A stretch of 33,219 nucleotides of DNA from Bacillota bacterium (GCA_030057555.1 JASGUU010000015.1:1-33219); one strand, 5' to 3'; counted from the stretch's first letter, positions 1-7,956 are shown. Program-made: numbers and translations. Notes: generated by a model not told the origin, from the letters alone.

Positions 1-172
1 TTACGAGGCTCAATCGCTTCACGCTTTCGCATTGCGGCTCTTACGCTCCATTGCCTACGCTTAAACCCGTCCTCGCGGACTAAGGCTCCAAGGCTATGTA
101 CCGGCTGGGCGCTACCCCTTTACCGGGTGAGGAATCTCACCTCACTATCTCCCTTGCACCGAACTGGCGCAC
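1..172 (-). mobile_element. 5' end of a group II intron (partial, runs off the window)
   Basis: Read on the minus strand from 172 downwards, the sequence begins GTGCGCCAG, matching the conserved GUGYG 5' end of bacterial group II introns. It continues with a small GTGAGG/CCTCAC hairpin and a purine-rich domain-I-like stretch containing AGCGCCCAGCCGG and GTCCGCGAGGAC. No protein is encoded in this part, as expected for the structured 5' region before the intron-encoded reverse transcriptase, which would lie outside the window. The assignment rests on the boundary motif and general resemblance, not on a full secondary-structure fit. The 5' exon would be the sequence above 172, which ends in a palindromic repeat. 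Confidence 0.55.
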
Positions 173-196
173 TCCAAATTATTTTTTGGATAACTC
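173..196. repeat. 24-bp direct repeat, copy 1, next to the intron boundary
   Basis: An identical 24-bp sequence occurs at 173-196 and 244-267. It contains a dyad, TCCAAA-N6-TTTGGA. Both copies are followed, at the same distance of 30 bp from the copy start, by TTGACCA (203 and 274). Copy 1 directly abuts the presumed 5' splice site of the group II intron, so on the minus strand the intron begins right after this small stem-loop. Confidence 0.75.
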
Positions 197-202
197 CCAA
201 AG

Positions 203-231
203 TTGACCAGAAACAGCCTGTTTGTGGTCAA
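203..231. repeat. 29-bp near-perfect palindrome
   Basis: The arms TTGACCAGAAACAG and CTGTTTGTGGTCAA flank a single central C and differ from perfect symmetry at one position. The palindrome lies between the two 24-bp repeats. No T-run follows directly on either strand, so it is not a textbook intrinsic terminator. It could be a dimeric operator, a cruciform or part of a mobile-element target. Confidence 0.7.
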
Positions 232-243
232 GACGGGGACTTT

Positions 244-267
244 TCCAAATTATTTTTTGGATAACTC
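244..267. repeat. 24-bp direct repeat, copy 2
   Basis: This is identical to 173-196 at a period of 71 bp, with the same internal TCCAAA/TTTGGA dyad and the same downstream TTGACCA at 274-280. Unlike copy 1, what follows copy 2 is not a long palindrome. Confidence 0.75.
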
Positions 268-716
268 TTCGTTTTGACCACCAGAAGTCCGCAGGCTGCT
301 TTTTCCCCCTGCCAGCGGCGCTTCTGGCCTGCTCACCCGCTTCTCGATATTTCTGACGTGCACCCATGCTGCGGGGCTGCCGACGGCGGCTGTTACCGGC
401 TGGTGTCCGAATCAGCTGCAGCAGCACCGATCATCGATCGGGCACGATCTGCTTTTTTTCGTCCTGTTGGAGACTTTGTTAAAATTTGGTTAAGTGACGA
501 GTGCAGGAGCGCGGCAGAGAAGGGTGTAGATGGCCGGTCAATTTCAAAGTCTGTTGCGAATACACAACAGTAGATGAGCCGGATCGGATAAACTGACAGC
601 ATGCGTGCGGGGGATCCGCTGCCGGCACGGTCGGGCGCTTCTAAGCCCGATCCGGCAAAGGGACGAAAGCCGGCAGGTTCCGCAGCTGTGAGAGCGCACG
701 CTCAGGAGAGTCGAAC
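268..716. other. Non-coding stretch upstream of the regulator gene
   Basis: No open frame here has a convincing ribosome binding site or recognisable protein. It presumably holds the promoter of the operon starting at 717. An AT-rich patch around 473-492 (TTGTTAAAATTTGG) could be a -10 region, but I could not pair it with a good -35. The only clear signal is the AGGAG at 704-708 that serves the next gene. Confidence 0.5.
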
Positions 717-1166
717 ATGGTTGGAAACAGAGAAGAAACGGACGATAGAACACTGGATACGACCCACATGCACGAACGCTTGAAAGGCGATACCTTTCCG
801 CGCGACTGGGATGAGTTTCTGGATGATGATATCCGACGTTTTTTCGATGCCCTGCTCGAGGAGACGGGACAGAAGAAAAGCGACATCATCCGGAAGGCCA
901 ACCTGTCCCGCACCTATGGCTACCAGCTCATGGAGGGCCGCCGGCTCGGGAAGAAGGACTACTATCTGCAGATCGCGCTCGCCATGTCTCTGGATTTGAA
1001 GACGACACAGAGGATGCTGTCCGTGACACAGTGCGGCGCCCTCCATCCGCTGATCAAGCGTGACGCTGCTGTGATCTTCGCCATCAACCATGGCTACGAC
1101 AACATTCAGACCTATGAGTTTATGCGTTCCCTGGAGCTTCCCCCTCTGGCGGACGGAACCGAATAG
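717..1166 (+). CDS. HTH regulator heading the glycosyltransferase-kinase operon
   Basis: This is a 149-residue protein with a predicted helix-turn-helix around residues 50-95, where GQKKSDIIRKANLSRTYGYQ looks like the XRE/Cro-type recognition core and is followed by a conserved-looking RRLGKKDYYLQIALAM. Residues 111-140 form a second helical part. There is no membrane segment or signal peptide, so it should act in the cytoplasm. The start ATG has AGGAG eight bases upstream. The stop overlaps the region used to start the next gene, so the four genes to 7843 are probably co-transcribed. In other Bacillota I recall small HTH proteins of this general type next to Ser/Thr kinase genes; that is recollection, not a search. 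The likely role is control of its own operon, or being a kinase substrate; both are inference. Confidence 0.75.
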   Translation: MVGNREETDDRTLDTTHMHERLKGDTFPRDWDEFLDDDIRRFFDALLEETGQKKSDIIRKANLSRTYGYQLMEGRRLGKKDYYLQIALAMSLDLKTTQRMLSVTQCGALHPLIKRDAAVIFAINHGYDNIQTYEFMRSLELPPLADGTE

Positions 1167-1177
1167 TGGAGGTTGAC

Positions 1178-2473
1178 TTGAGGCGAGTGACGAGAATGTC
1201 GCAGCGCGTGCCGGCCCTGCTGCTCGCGCTCGTGATCATCCTGCCCGGCTGCCGTTCGCGGACGAATATCACACCAACGGCCGGCGAGCTCGGCAGGCTT
1301 TCGGCGGCCGTGGGTTTCCTGGCTGCCAGAGTGGAGAAAAGCGGAGGCTTCATCGCCGGCGCCGACCAGCGGGAGCGGGCATCGGAGTACGCCTATCTCT
1401 ATGACAATGCCCTGGCCGCCATGGTCCTGGCGACAGCAGGAGCCCGGTGGCATGCCGAATGCATAGCTGACGCCATCGTCTTTGCCCAGGAGCATGACCG
1501 CAGCTTCCGGGATGGACGGCTGCGCAATGCCTATGTCAGCGGCGATCCCAAAAGTGATTCGGGACGCTCCATTGCCGCAGGCAAAGTAGCCATCCGTCTG
1601 CCGGGCTTCTGGAAGGATGGGCGCTGGCAGGAGGATTACCATACAGTATCAACCTCCACCGGCAACATGGCCTGGGCGATTCTGGCCCTCGTCTCCGTAG
1701 CCAGGGGCGCGGACGAGGCGAAACGCGGGGAATATCTCGCGGCCGCCTGTCGCGCAGCAGATTTTGTTCTCGAACTGGAGTCCGCAAGCGGCGGCTTCAC
1801 TGCCGGCCATGAGGGCTGGGATGACGTGCAGACAAAGGTGAGCTATAAGGCCACCGAGCATAACATTGACCTGATCACGGCCTTCGCCTCCCTGGGCGCG
1901 GCGCTGGCGGATGACGATCCGCAGAGGGCCGCTGTCTACGCCGCTGCCGCGGAACATGCGGAACGATTTGTCCTCGCCATGCACGATCCCGATCTGCACT
2001 GCTTCTACACCGGCACCGAGGCGGATGGGGTTACAATCAGCGACGGTGTAATCCCGCTCGACACGAACAGCCTCGCGGTGCTGACCCTCGGGGAACGACT
2101 GGATGATGCCGGGCAGACGATTGCCTTCGTGGAGAACAGGATGGCCGTGGGCGAGGGCTTTGATTTCAGCGCCGGTGATCTCGATGGTATCTGGAACGAG
2201 GGAACGGCACAGATGGCCGTCTGCTACTCGCTGCTCGGAGACCAGGAAAACTATGACAGGCTCATGAGCTATCTGAAAACCCAGGCCTACAGGGACGGCA
2301 GCGTTCCGGCTGCTGACAGGGACGGTGTCTCCACGGGCTTCCAGATTGTCGGTACGGACATACTGGGGGAGTACAACAACGTTCTGAGCATCAGCGCGAC
2401 GGCCTGGTACGCCCTGGCCGAGCTGGAGATCAATCCTTTTGATCCTGCACAGACGCAGGCGCAAACGGGCTGA
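1178..2473 (+). CDS. Secreted lipoprotein resembling an (alpha/alpha)6-barrel glycosidase
   Basis: This is a 431-residue protein. TTG at 1178 is chosen because GGAGG sits at 1168-1172; GTG at 1166 (overlapping the previous stop), GTG at 1187 and ATG at 1196 are alternatives. The N-terminus is a classic lipoprotein signal, a basic MRRVTR, a hydrophobic stretch and LPGC with the acylated Cys near residue 25, so the mature protein sits outside the membrane. The rest alternates amphipathic helices with Gly/aromatic-rich turns, such as SGGFIAGADQ, GFTAGHEGWDD and GIWNEGTAQMAVCYSLLG. This resembles six-hairpin glycosidases and related toroid enzymes. I cannot assign a family or catalytic acids. Its position directly before a processive-type glycosyltransferase suggests that it trims, modifies or binds the polymer made by that enzyme. 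Confidence 0.75.
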   Translation: MRRVTRMSQRVPALLLALVIILPGCRSRTNITPTAGELGRLSAAVGFLAARVEKSGGFIAGADQRERASEYAYLYDNALAAMVLATAGARWHAECIADAIVFAQEHDRSFRDGRLRNAYVSGDPKSDSGRSIAAGKVAIRLPGFWKDGRWQEDYHTVSTSTGNMAWAILALVSVARGADEAKRGEYLAAACRAADFVLELESASGGFTAGHEGWDDVQTKVSYKATEHNIDLITAFASLGAALADDDPQRAAVYAAAAEHAERFVLAMHDPDLHCFYTGTEADGVTISDGVIPLDTNSLAVLTLGERLDDAGQTIAFVENRMAVGEGFDFSAGDLDGIWNEGTAQMAVCYSLLGDQENYDRLMSYLKTQAYRDGSVPAADRDGVSTGFQIVGTDILGEYNNVLSISATAWYALAELEINPFDPAQTQAQTG

Positions 2474-2478
2474 GGCTC

Positions 2479-5400
2479 ATGCGGAGAGACCGGCGGTCCA
2501 GACAGAGAAAGATCCCCGAGGCTCTCGGGAATCGCGTATGCGGCATCTGGCCGTACGTGCTTGTGCTGCTGCTGAATGCCGCCGTCCATGCTGTCTTTCT
2601 ACTGCGCTACGCACGCACGCCCGAGAGCATTCTCCGCCTCCTGCTGTCCTTTTTTTTCTTCATCTCGCCCCTCTACTACGTGGCCGACACCCTCTGGTCT
2701 CTGCGCCCCTCGGTACGCGACATTCTGTCGGGGAAGATCCCGATCAACCGCAGGTACTACATGAACACGCCGCGCCGGGAATTCTCCGGTGAGGAGCTGC
2801 TTCCCGTTACGATCAGTGTGCCTGTCCACATGGAGAACAATCGGATCATTTTTGAGACTCTGAGGCAAAGTCTGACCGCGGTCCGCCGCTACCGCCAGGT
2901 CAGCGGCCGCGCCGCCAACGTCCTCGTCTCCGACGACGGCCTCGCCCGCCTGCTGGACAGAAACTGGAGCCAGGCGGAGGCCGAACGTCTGCTGCGGCGC
3001 TGGAGGGACGATCCGGCCGCTTTGACGGAGGGGGAGAGGAAGGCGGCGGAACGTCTCAGCTTCTACCGCCGCGAGAACATCGGCTTTGTCGCCCGGCCCG
3101 CCGCCGGACGAGCCGGCCTCTTCAAGAAGGCTTCGAACCTCAACTACACCCTGCGCCTGGGCAATGCGGTTTCCGGCGGAGCCTCCCTCGCCGGCCTGCT
3201 GCGGCAGGGCGGCGCCTTCGCCGGCGGCTACGCGGAGGGCGATATCACGACCCATGAGGTGATCCTGCTGCTGGACAAGGATTCGGGCCTGCATGAGAGG
3301 ATCTTGGAGGCCATTCTCCCTGAATTCAGTCTGGATGAGCGCCTCGCCTACGTGCAGTGCGCCACCAGTGCCGGCAATCTCTCCGAGAACTACTATACCT
3401 ATGTGACCGGCCACCAGACCAACAATCTCTTTCACAGCATCTGGCCGTGCAAGGCCATGCAGGGCTATTTCGTGCCGCTGATCGGACATAATGTCTTCCT
3501 GCGCAAAAGCGTGCTGGAAAAGAGCGGTTTCTGGGCGGAGGACAAGGTCTCGGAGGATTATGACCGGGCCATCTGCTTCTACGGCATGGGCTATCACGGC
3601 AAATACGCGCAGATCAGGGGGCTCGAGTTCAGCGAGTATGCCAGCCGGACCTTCATGGAAGAGACCGGCAGGCAGCGGCGTTACGCCTACGGCCTCCTGG
3701 AAATGATCTTTGATGGCACGGTCGTCCCCGGGAAGACCAGGCCCTGCGACATCTTCTACATGCTGCTTTACTTCTGCACCATGATCAACCAGATTCTGCT
3801 GCTGCCGGCCGCGCTGCTGGAGAGCTACTTCGGCAACATCCACCTGCTCTGGGCGGGCTCGCTCTTCTGCATCTGGTGCTTTGTCTTTTTTTCCCTTCTG
3901 CGCGGCCTCATCATGCGCCGCCACCTGCCGCGGGGACATGCCGAGACGGTTATCCACTCGCTGCTGATCGCCGTCTCCTATGTCGGACACTCGTTCTCCT
4001 TTCTCGCCGGGGCGCTGCGCTACCTCGCGAACAGGGTGAAGGAGATCAGGAAACCCTTCCCGGCCACGAGTGTGGACGAAATTGACTATCGCTTTGGCGC
4101 CGGCGTCAGGCTGCTGGCCGGGTATGTGCGCCAGAACCCCCTGTTTTTGCTGCTGTCCTTTCTCTGTCTGGACCGCGGTGTCTTCTGTCTCACCAACAGG
4201 GCTCTGCCAACGCCGACGAAGTTTACCTACGGCTACATCCTTTTCTGTGCCGTTCTCGCCCCGCTGCTGCTGACGCCGCAGCTCTTAGGCAGTCTGGGCA
4301 GAAAACGTGTGCCGGTCGGGCACGCGAGCAAACGGAGGCCAGATGATGTCATGAGACGCCATGCGCAAAACACGCTCCTGTCAGGCCGGGAAAGCCTGCC
4401 GCCGTCGCGGATGCTCCTCGAGACGCAGCCCAATGCCGTCCCGGACGGCGATCTCGAGAGCTTTCTCGCCTCCTATCGGGAAACGCTCGGAACGGCCCTG
4501 CCGGTGAAGACGATGCCGGAGGAACTCGTCCGCGACTACGAGATTGAGAGCTGCCTGCGCCGGGACGCCGCGGGCAAAAAGGAGCTCTACCTCCTCAGAC
4601 GCCGCGTGGACGGGCAGAGAGCGCTGCTGCGGGTTACCAGGGACTATCCCGAGGAGGATGCTCTGGAAGAGGCGAAACTGCTCGCCCGCCTTGATCATCC
4701 GGGCATCCCGAAGGTCTTTGCAGCCTACGAGAAGGACGGCAGAAAATACCTCGTGCGCGAATACCTGGAGGGCCGTTCTCTTTACGAGATTGTCCAGACA
4801 GGCGGCAGTCTCGCCGCCCGTGATATCTTCGGCATCGCACTGAAGCTGGCCAATATTCTGCACTATCTGCATGCACAGCAGCCACCGGTGATCCATCGAG
4901 ATCTCAAGCCGCAGAACATCATCGCCGGGAAGGACGGCGGCATCCACCTCATCGATTTCGGTATAGCCCGCGTGCACAAGGCCGAGCGCCGCCAGGATAC
5001 CAGCGTGGTGCTGACGCTCGACTACGCCTCCCCGGAGCAGTACGGCTTCGAGCAGACCACGCCGCTCTCGGATATCTACTCCCTCGGTGTGGTTCTCCTG
5101 TATCTGGCCACCGGGCGGACCACGCGGTCGGATCTGGAGCTGCAGATCGTCAACAATCGCCTGCGGAACCTGATCGAGCTGTGCATCGCCTTCAACCCGA
5201 AGGCGCGTATCCAGAGTGCGGAGGGCATTCGCGATTATCTCCTGCACGGTGGCAGCGGCAGAACGGCCACCCGGCGGCGCCGCCGTGCCCTGGCCGCCGC
5301 CATCGCCATTCCAGCCACGGCCCTGCTGCTGTCCAGCGGAGCAGGTTTCGTGACGGGGAAAATGCGGGCCGAAGAGCGCGGCCGTGAGCGCGGCTACAGC

Positions 5401-6291
5401 AACGGCTATACAGACGGCTATGTGGCCGTTCCCGTCTTTCTGCGCCATGAAGCCGGGAGTCCGCAGGTGGATGGCAGCCGCTTCGGCAACATGGCTGTCA
5501 CCGGCGGGGCCTTCGCCGCCGAGGGGGATGGCCGGATATTCTATCTGACGGCGGACGGCATCTGGTGCATGTCCGCCGGCGGCGCCGAGAAAACGCTGAT
5601 TGTTCCCACCGGCGGCGCCGCCGCGCTGAGCTACAGGAACGGCTGGCTCTACTATTCCAGCGGGAAGAGGATTCTGCAGACGAATCTCTATACAGATGAG
5701 ACCGATGTTCTTTACGATGGCCTGGCGGGGCTGCTGTATGTCGCCGGTGAGAACTTTTTCCTGCGTACGGAGGAAGGCCTCCATCGTCTCGACATCGAGA
5801 CGGGAACACTGGTGCAGCTCGCTTTGGATGACATCGGAACGGTGCTCGGCAGCGTCGGGAGCAGCTGGTATTCTGTCGGCGCGGATCGGGGGCTCTACCG
5901 CTGGGGCACAGGGGATGAGAGGGAAAGCCTGCTGGCCGCCGGGCAGGTCAGGAGCGCTGAGCTCTTCGGCGCCGAACTGTACTGCTCCATCCGCTCGGCA
6001 GACGGCGACAGCCTGATTCGTCTGGACTGTGACGGTGGCGGGAGCACGACTCTGTTCGAGGCCTCTGCCGTGCTGCTGCAGGTGACGGCGGACGGCATCT
6101 GTTACCTCGACCAGGCGGACGGCACGATCCGGCGGGCCTCCTTTGACGGCCGAATGCGCGAGATCGTCTCCAAAAACCGCGCCCGGGATTTCAACCTGGC
6201 CGGGGACTGGGTCTTCTATCACAATGAGCGCGACGACGGCAGACTCTGGTGCGTCCGCCTCGATGGTTCCAATGACCATCCCGTGCCCTGA
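2479..6291 (+). CDS. Fusion: GT2 synthase + Ser/Thr kinase + extracytoplasmic sensor
   Basis: This 1270-residue membrane protein combines three modules. Residues about 22-72 form two membrane helices. Residues about 108-380 are a family 2 glycosyltransferase with DDG (152-154), DKD (266-268), SEDYD (358-362) and QRRY (399-402), matching the D, DxD, TED and QxxRW-type motifs of processive synthases such as cellulose, hyaluronan and PNAG synthases. Further membrane helices span about 424-604. Residues about 686-922 are a protein kinase with HRDLKPQN (806-813), DFG (826-828), SPE (851-853) and the helix-F SDIYSLG. The usual VAIK lysine is replaced by Arg718 in ALLRV, and no glycine loop is evident. 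A membrane helix at 937-957 is followed by a GYSNGYTDGY segment and a repeat-rich, propeller-like ectodomain (DUF5050-like) to the end. The ATG lies 5 bp after the previous stop with a close GAGG. A phospho-regulated exopolysaccharide synthase is the inferred role; the sugar is unknown. Confidence 0.88.
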   Translation: MRRDRRSRQRKIPEALGNRVCGIWPYVLVLLLNAAVHAVFLLRYARTPESILRLLLSFFFFISPLYYVADTLWSLRPSVRDILSGKIPINRRYYMNTPRREFSGEELLPVTISVPVHMENNRIIFETLRQSLTAVRRYRQVSGRAANVLVSDDGLARLLDRNWSQAEAERLLRRWRDDPAALTEGERKAAERLSFYRRENIGFVARPAAGRAGLFKKASNLNYTLRLGNAVSGGASLAGLLRQGGAFAGGYAEGDITTHEVILLLDKDSGLHERILEAILPEFSLDERLAYVQCATSAGNLSENYYTYVTGHQTNNLFHSIWPCKAMQGYFVPLIGHNVFLRKSVLEKSGFWAEDKVSEDYDRAICFYGMGYHGKYAQIRGLEFSEYASRTFMEETGRQRRYAYGLLEMIFDGTVVPGKTRPCDIFYMLLYFCTMINQILLLPAALLESYFGNIHLLWAGSLFCIWCFVFFSLLRGLIMRRHLPRGHAETVIHSLLIAVSYVGHSFSFLAGALRYLANRVKEIRKPFPATSVDEIDYRFGAGVRLLAGYVRQNPLFLLLSFLCLDRGVFCLTNRALPTPTKFTYGYILFCAVLAPLLLTPQLLGSLGRKRVPVGHASKRRPDDVMRRHAQNTLLSGRESLPPSRMLLETQPNAVPDGDLESFLASYRETLGTALPVKTMPEELVRDYEIESCLRRDAAGKKELYLLRRRVDGQRALLRVTRDYPEEDALEEAKLLARLDHPGIPKVFAAYEKDGRKYLVREYLEGRSLYEIVQTGGSLAARDIFGIALKLANILHYLHAQQPPVIHRDLKPQNIIAGKDGGIHLIDFGIARVHKAERRQDTSVVLTLDYASPEQYGFEQTTPLSDIYSLGVVLLYLATGRTTRSDLELQIVNNRLRNLIELCIAFNPKARIQSAEGIRDYLLHGGSGRTATRRRRRALAAAIAIPATALLLSSGAGFVTGKMRAEERGRERGYSNGYTDGYVAVPVFLRHEAGSPQVDGSRFGNMAVTGGAFAAEGDGRIFYLTADGIWCMSAGGAEKTLIVPTGGAAALSYRNGWLYYSSGKRILQTNLYTDETDVLYDGLAGLLYVAGENFFLRTEEGLHRLDIETGTLVQLALDDIGTVLGSVGSSWYSVGADRGLYRWGTGDERESLLAAGQVRSAELFGAELYCSIRSADGDSLIRLDCDGGGSTTLFEASAVLLQVTADGICYLDQADGTIRRASFDGRMREIVSKNRARDFNLAGDWVFYHNERDDGRLWCVRLDGSNDHPVP

Positions 6292-6304
6292 GAGGAAGAT
6301 GAGC

Positions 6305-7843
6305 ATGCTGCCCAAGCCCGGATTTACCCGCAGCCTGAAGCACGAGCGCACGCTCGCGGAGATCGTGTCCGAAGGCGGAACCCTGAGACGCCGGGACATC
6401 CTCTTTGTGATCCGGCAGCTGTGTCTCCGGCTGGAGCGGACGGCTGACGATCCGGAGAGGAGGGGAAATCCCCGGATCCATCCCCGGAATGTCATCGTCG
6501 CAGCCAACGGCGAAATCCGTTTCGCGGACCGGGACCTTCCGCTCGCCGTCATGGAGGCCTGGCTCCCGCCCGAGCTGGACCGCTCCGATCCCTGCCCGCC
6601 GGGGTCGGAGGTCTACGCTCTCGGCATGCTGATGCTCTATATGGCGACCGGGAAGGAACACAAAACGGATGCCGAGGCCTTCGTCAGAAACCGTTCCCTG
6701 CTTTCTCTTATAGAGGGCTGCACGGCCTTTGATCCCGGCGAGCGCTTCCGTGACTGCACCGAGGTGCTGGAAGCCGTCCGCCAGGCGGAGGGGCGGGGCA
6801 GGCTGCTGCTGAAATGGCTGTTTGCCCTGCTGGCGCTGGGCCTGCTCGCAGGCCTCGTCTACCATGGCTGGCGGGAGGGCAGCCGGCGCGGCGCCCTGGC
6901 CGGCGAGCGGCCGGGTTTTATCTCCGGCTATGCCAGCGGCTATGAGCAGGGCCTCGCGGATGCGCCGGGACTTGACATCGGCGGGGCGCCCTTTGACGCC
7001 GCGAACGGCAACCTCCCCGGCAATCTTGCCACCGTGGGCGGCCCCTTTGCAGCCTGCAGCGAGACGGCTGTGTTTGTGCTGCTGGAGGGAGAGATCCAGC
7101 AGATGGATCCGTACACGAAGACGGCCGAGATCCTGAAGACGGGCGCTGAAGCTGCTGACCTGCACTACTATGAGGGCTGGCTCTACTACTCGACCGCCGA
7201 GGCTGTCTGTCGCCTGAATCCCGGGACCGGGAGGGAGGAGGTCTTCTGCGACCGGCAGACGGGAAAACTCCATATCAGCGGGAGACAGTTCTATCTCCAT
7301 GATGACGATGAAACGGGCTATCTCTACCGGATTAATCCGGAGGATCGGAGCCTGACACAGCTCAATGGCGCACTGGAATGCCGCTGCCTGAACATAGTTG
7401 GGGAAAAGCTCTTCTACATCGCTCCGGACAGGGGCAACAGCATCTACAGCTGCGATCTGGATGGCGGCAGCAGCAGACTGATCAGCGGCAGCTCCTACGA
7501 CAGCCTCTGCGTCCATGCGGGGAAGCTCTATGCCGCCGGCGGAAACGGCCTCATACGCATGGATCTGGACGGTGCCGATCCGGAACGCCTCTCGACGCTG
7601 CCGGCCTCCTGTCCGAATGTCACGGACGGGGGTGTCTTCTATGTTTCCGGGCGTGGCAGGAGCCTCGAATGGCTGTCGCCCGATGGCAGGACCGGGTACA
7701 CCGTTGTTCCCACCGCAACCGGCTCCTTCAACGTGGCGGGACAGTGGATCTTCTATCACAACGATGACGATGGCGGCAGACTCTGGCGTGTGCGCGTCAA
7801 CGGCTCGGATGCGGCGCGGGTCACCACGGCCGCAGCTGACTGA
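6305..7843 (+). CDS. C-lobe-only pseudokinase with membrane helix and sensor ectodomain
   Basis: This 512-residue protein is paralogous to the C-terminal half of its upstream neighbour. Residues 1-145 align with only the C-lobe of a kinase: IHPRNVIV replaces HRDLKPQNII, FADRD replaces IDFG, and GSEVYALGMLMLYMATGK matches helix F of the neighbour. The whole N-lobe and the catalytic HRD are absent, so activity is very unlikely. A membrane helix lies at about 157-177, then GFISGYASGYEQG, then a propeller-like ectodomain ending in FNVAGQWIFYHNDDDGGRLW, nearly the same end as the neighbour's. The ATG at 6305 has GAGGA eight bases upstream; the ATG at 6299 is in frame but too close. It probably pairs with the full kinase as a co-sensor or allosteric partner (inference). 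A terminator follows. Confidence 0.85.
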   Translation: MLPKPGFTRSLKHERTLAEIVSEGGTLRRRDILFVIRQLCLRLERTADDPERRGNPRIHPRNVIVAANGEIRFADRDLPLAVMEAWLPPELDRSDPCPPGSEVYALGMLMLYMATGKEHKTDAEAFVRNRSLLSLIEGCTAFDPGERFRDCTEVLEAVRQAEGRGRLLLKWLFALLALGLLAGLVYHGWREGSRRGALAGERPGFISGYASGYEQGLADAPGLDIGGAPFDAANGNLPGNLATVGGPFAACSETAVFVLLEGEIQQMDPYTKTAEILKTGAEAADLHYYEGWLYYSTAEAVCRLNPGTGREEVFCDRQTGKLHISGRQFYLHDDDETGYLYRINPEDRSLTQLNGALECRCLNIVGEKLFYIAPDRGNSIYSCDLDGGSSRLISGSSYDSLCVHAGKLYAAGGNGLIRMDLDGADPERLSTLPASCPNVTDGGVFYVSGRGRSLEWLSPDGRTGYTVVPTATGSFNVAGQWIFYHNDDDGGRLWRVRVNGSDAARVTTAAAD

Positions 7844-7873
7844 CGGCATAGACGGTTTCGCGAACGGACAGCA

Positions 7874-7906
7874 GGCGGGCCTCCGGTACGGAAGGCCTGC
7901 CTTTTT
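7874..7906 (+). terminator. Intrinsic terminator of the synthase-kinase operon
   Basis: The arms GGCGGGCCT (7874-7882) and AGGCCTGCC (7893-7901) form a 9-bp stem with one G-U pair, plus an inner CCG/CGG, followed immediately by TTTTT. It sits about 30 bp after the stop at 7843 and marks the end of the four-gene unit. Confidence 0.85.
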
Positions 7907-7925
7907 GGGGACGATAATACTCTTC

Positions 7926-7956
7926 GGCTGATGTCTGCGCCCTGCAGACATCAGCC
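7926..7956. repeat. Perfect 13-bp inverted repeat after the terminator
   Basis: GGCTGATGTCTGC and GCAGACATCAGCC flank a 5-nt loop, GCCCT. No T-run follows, so it is not a standard terminator. Its core GTCTGC-N5-GCAGAC recurs at 13172-13188 and 14924-14940 in other intergenic regions. It could be an operator or RNA stem at the head of the next transcript. Confidence 0.7.

Noticed and set aside
1-172. End of a rRNA operon or tRNA cluster
   Set aside because: No rRNA signature blocks or cloverleaf with CCA were found; the GTGCG boundary and domain-I-like hairpin fit a group II intron better.
2599-3990. Long open frame on the minus strand opposite the GT2 domain
   Set aside because: It is the shadow of a GC-rich gene. 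The plus strand has clear GT2 motifs there; the minus frame has none and no ribosome binding site.
4381-6552. 723-codon minus-strand frame opposite the kinase
   Set aside because: The plus strand carries HRDLKPQN and DFG in the same DNA. The minus frame lacks any recognisable domain and results from high third-position GC.
6191-7951. 586-codon minus-strand frame opposite the pseudokinase gene
   Set aside because: Same reason; it also runs through the terminator and would overlap two real genes.
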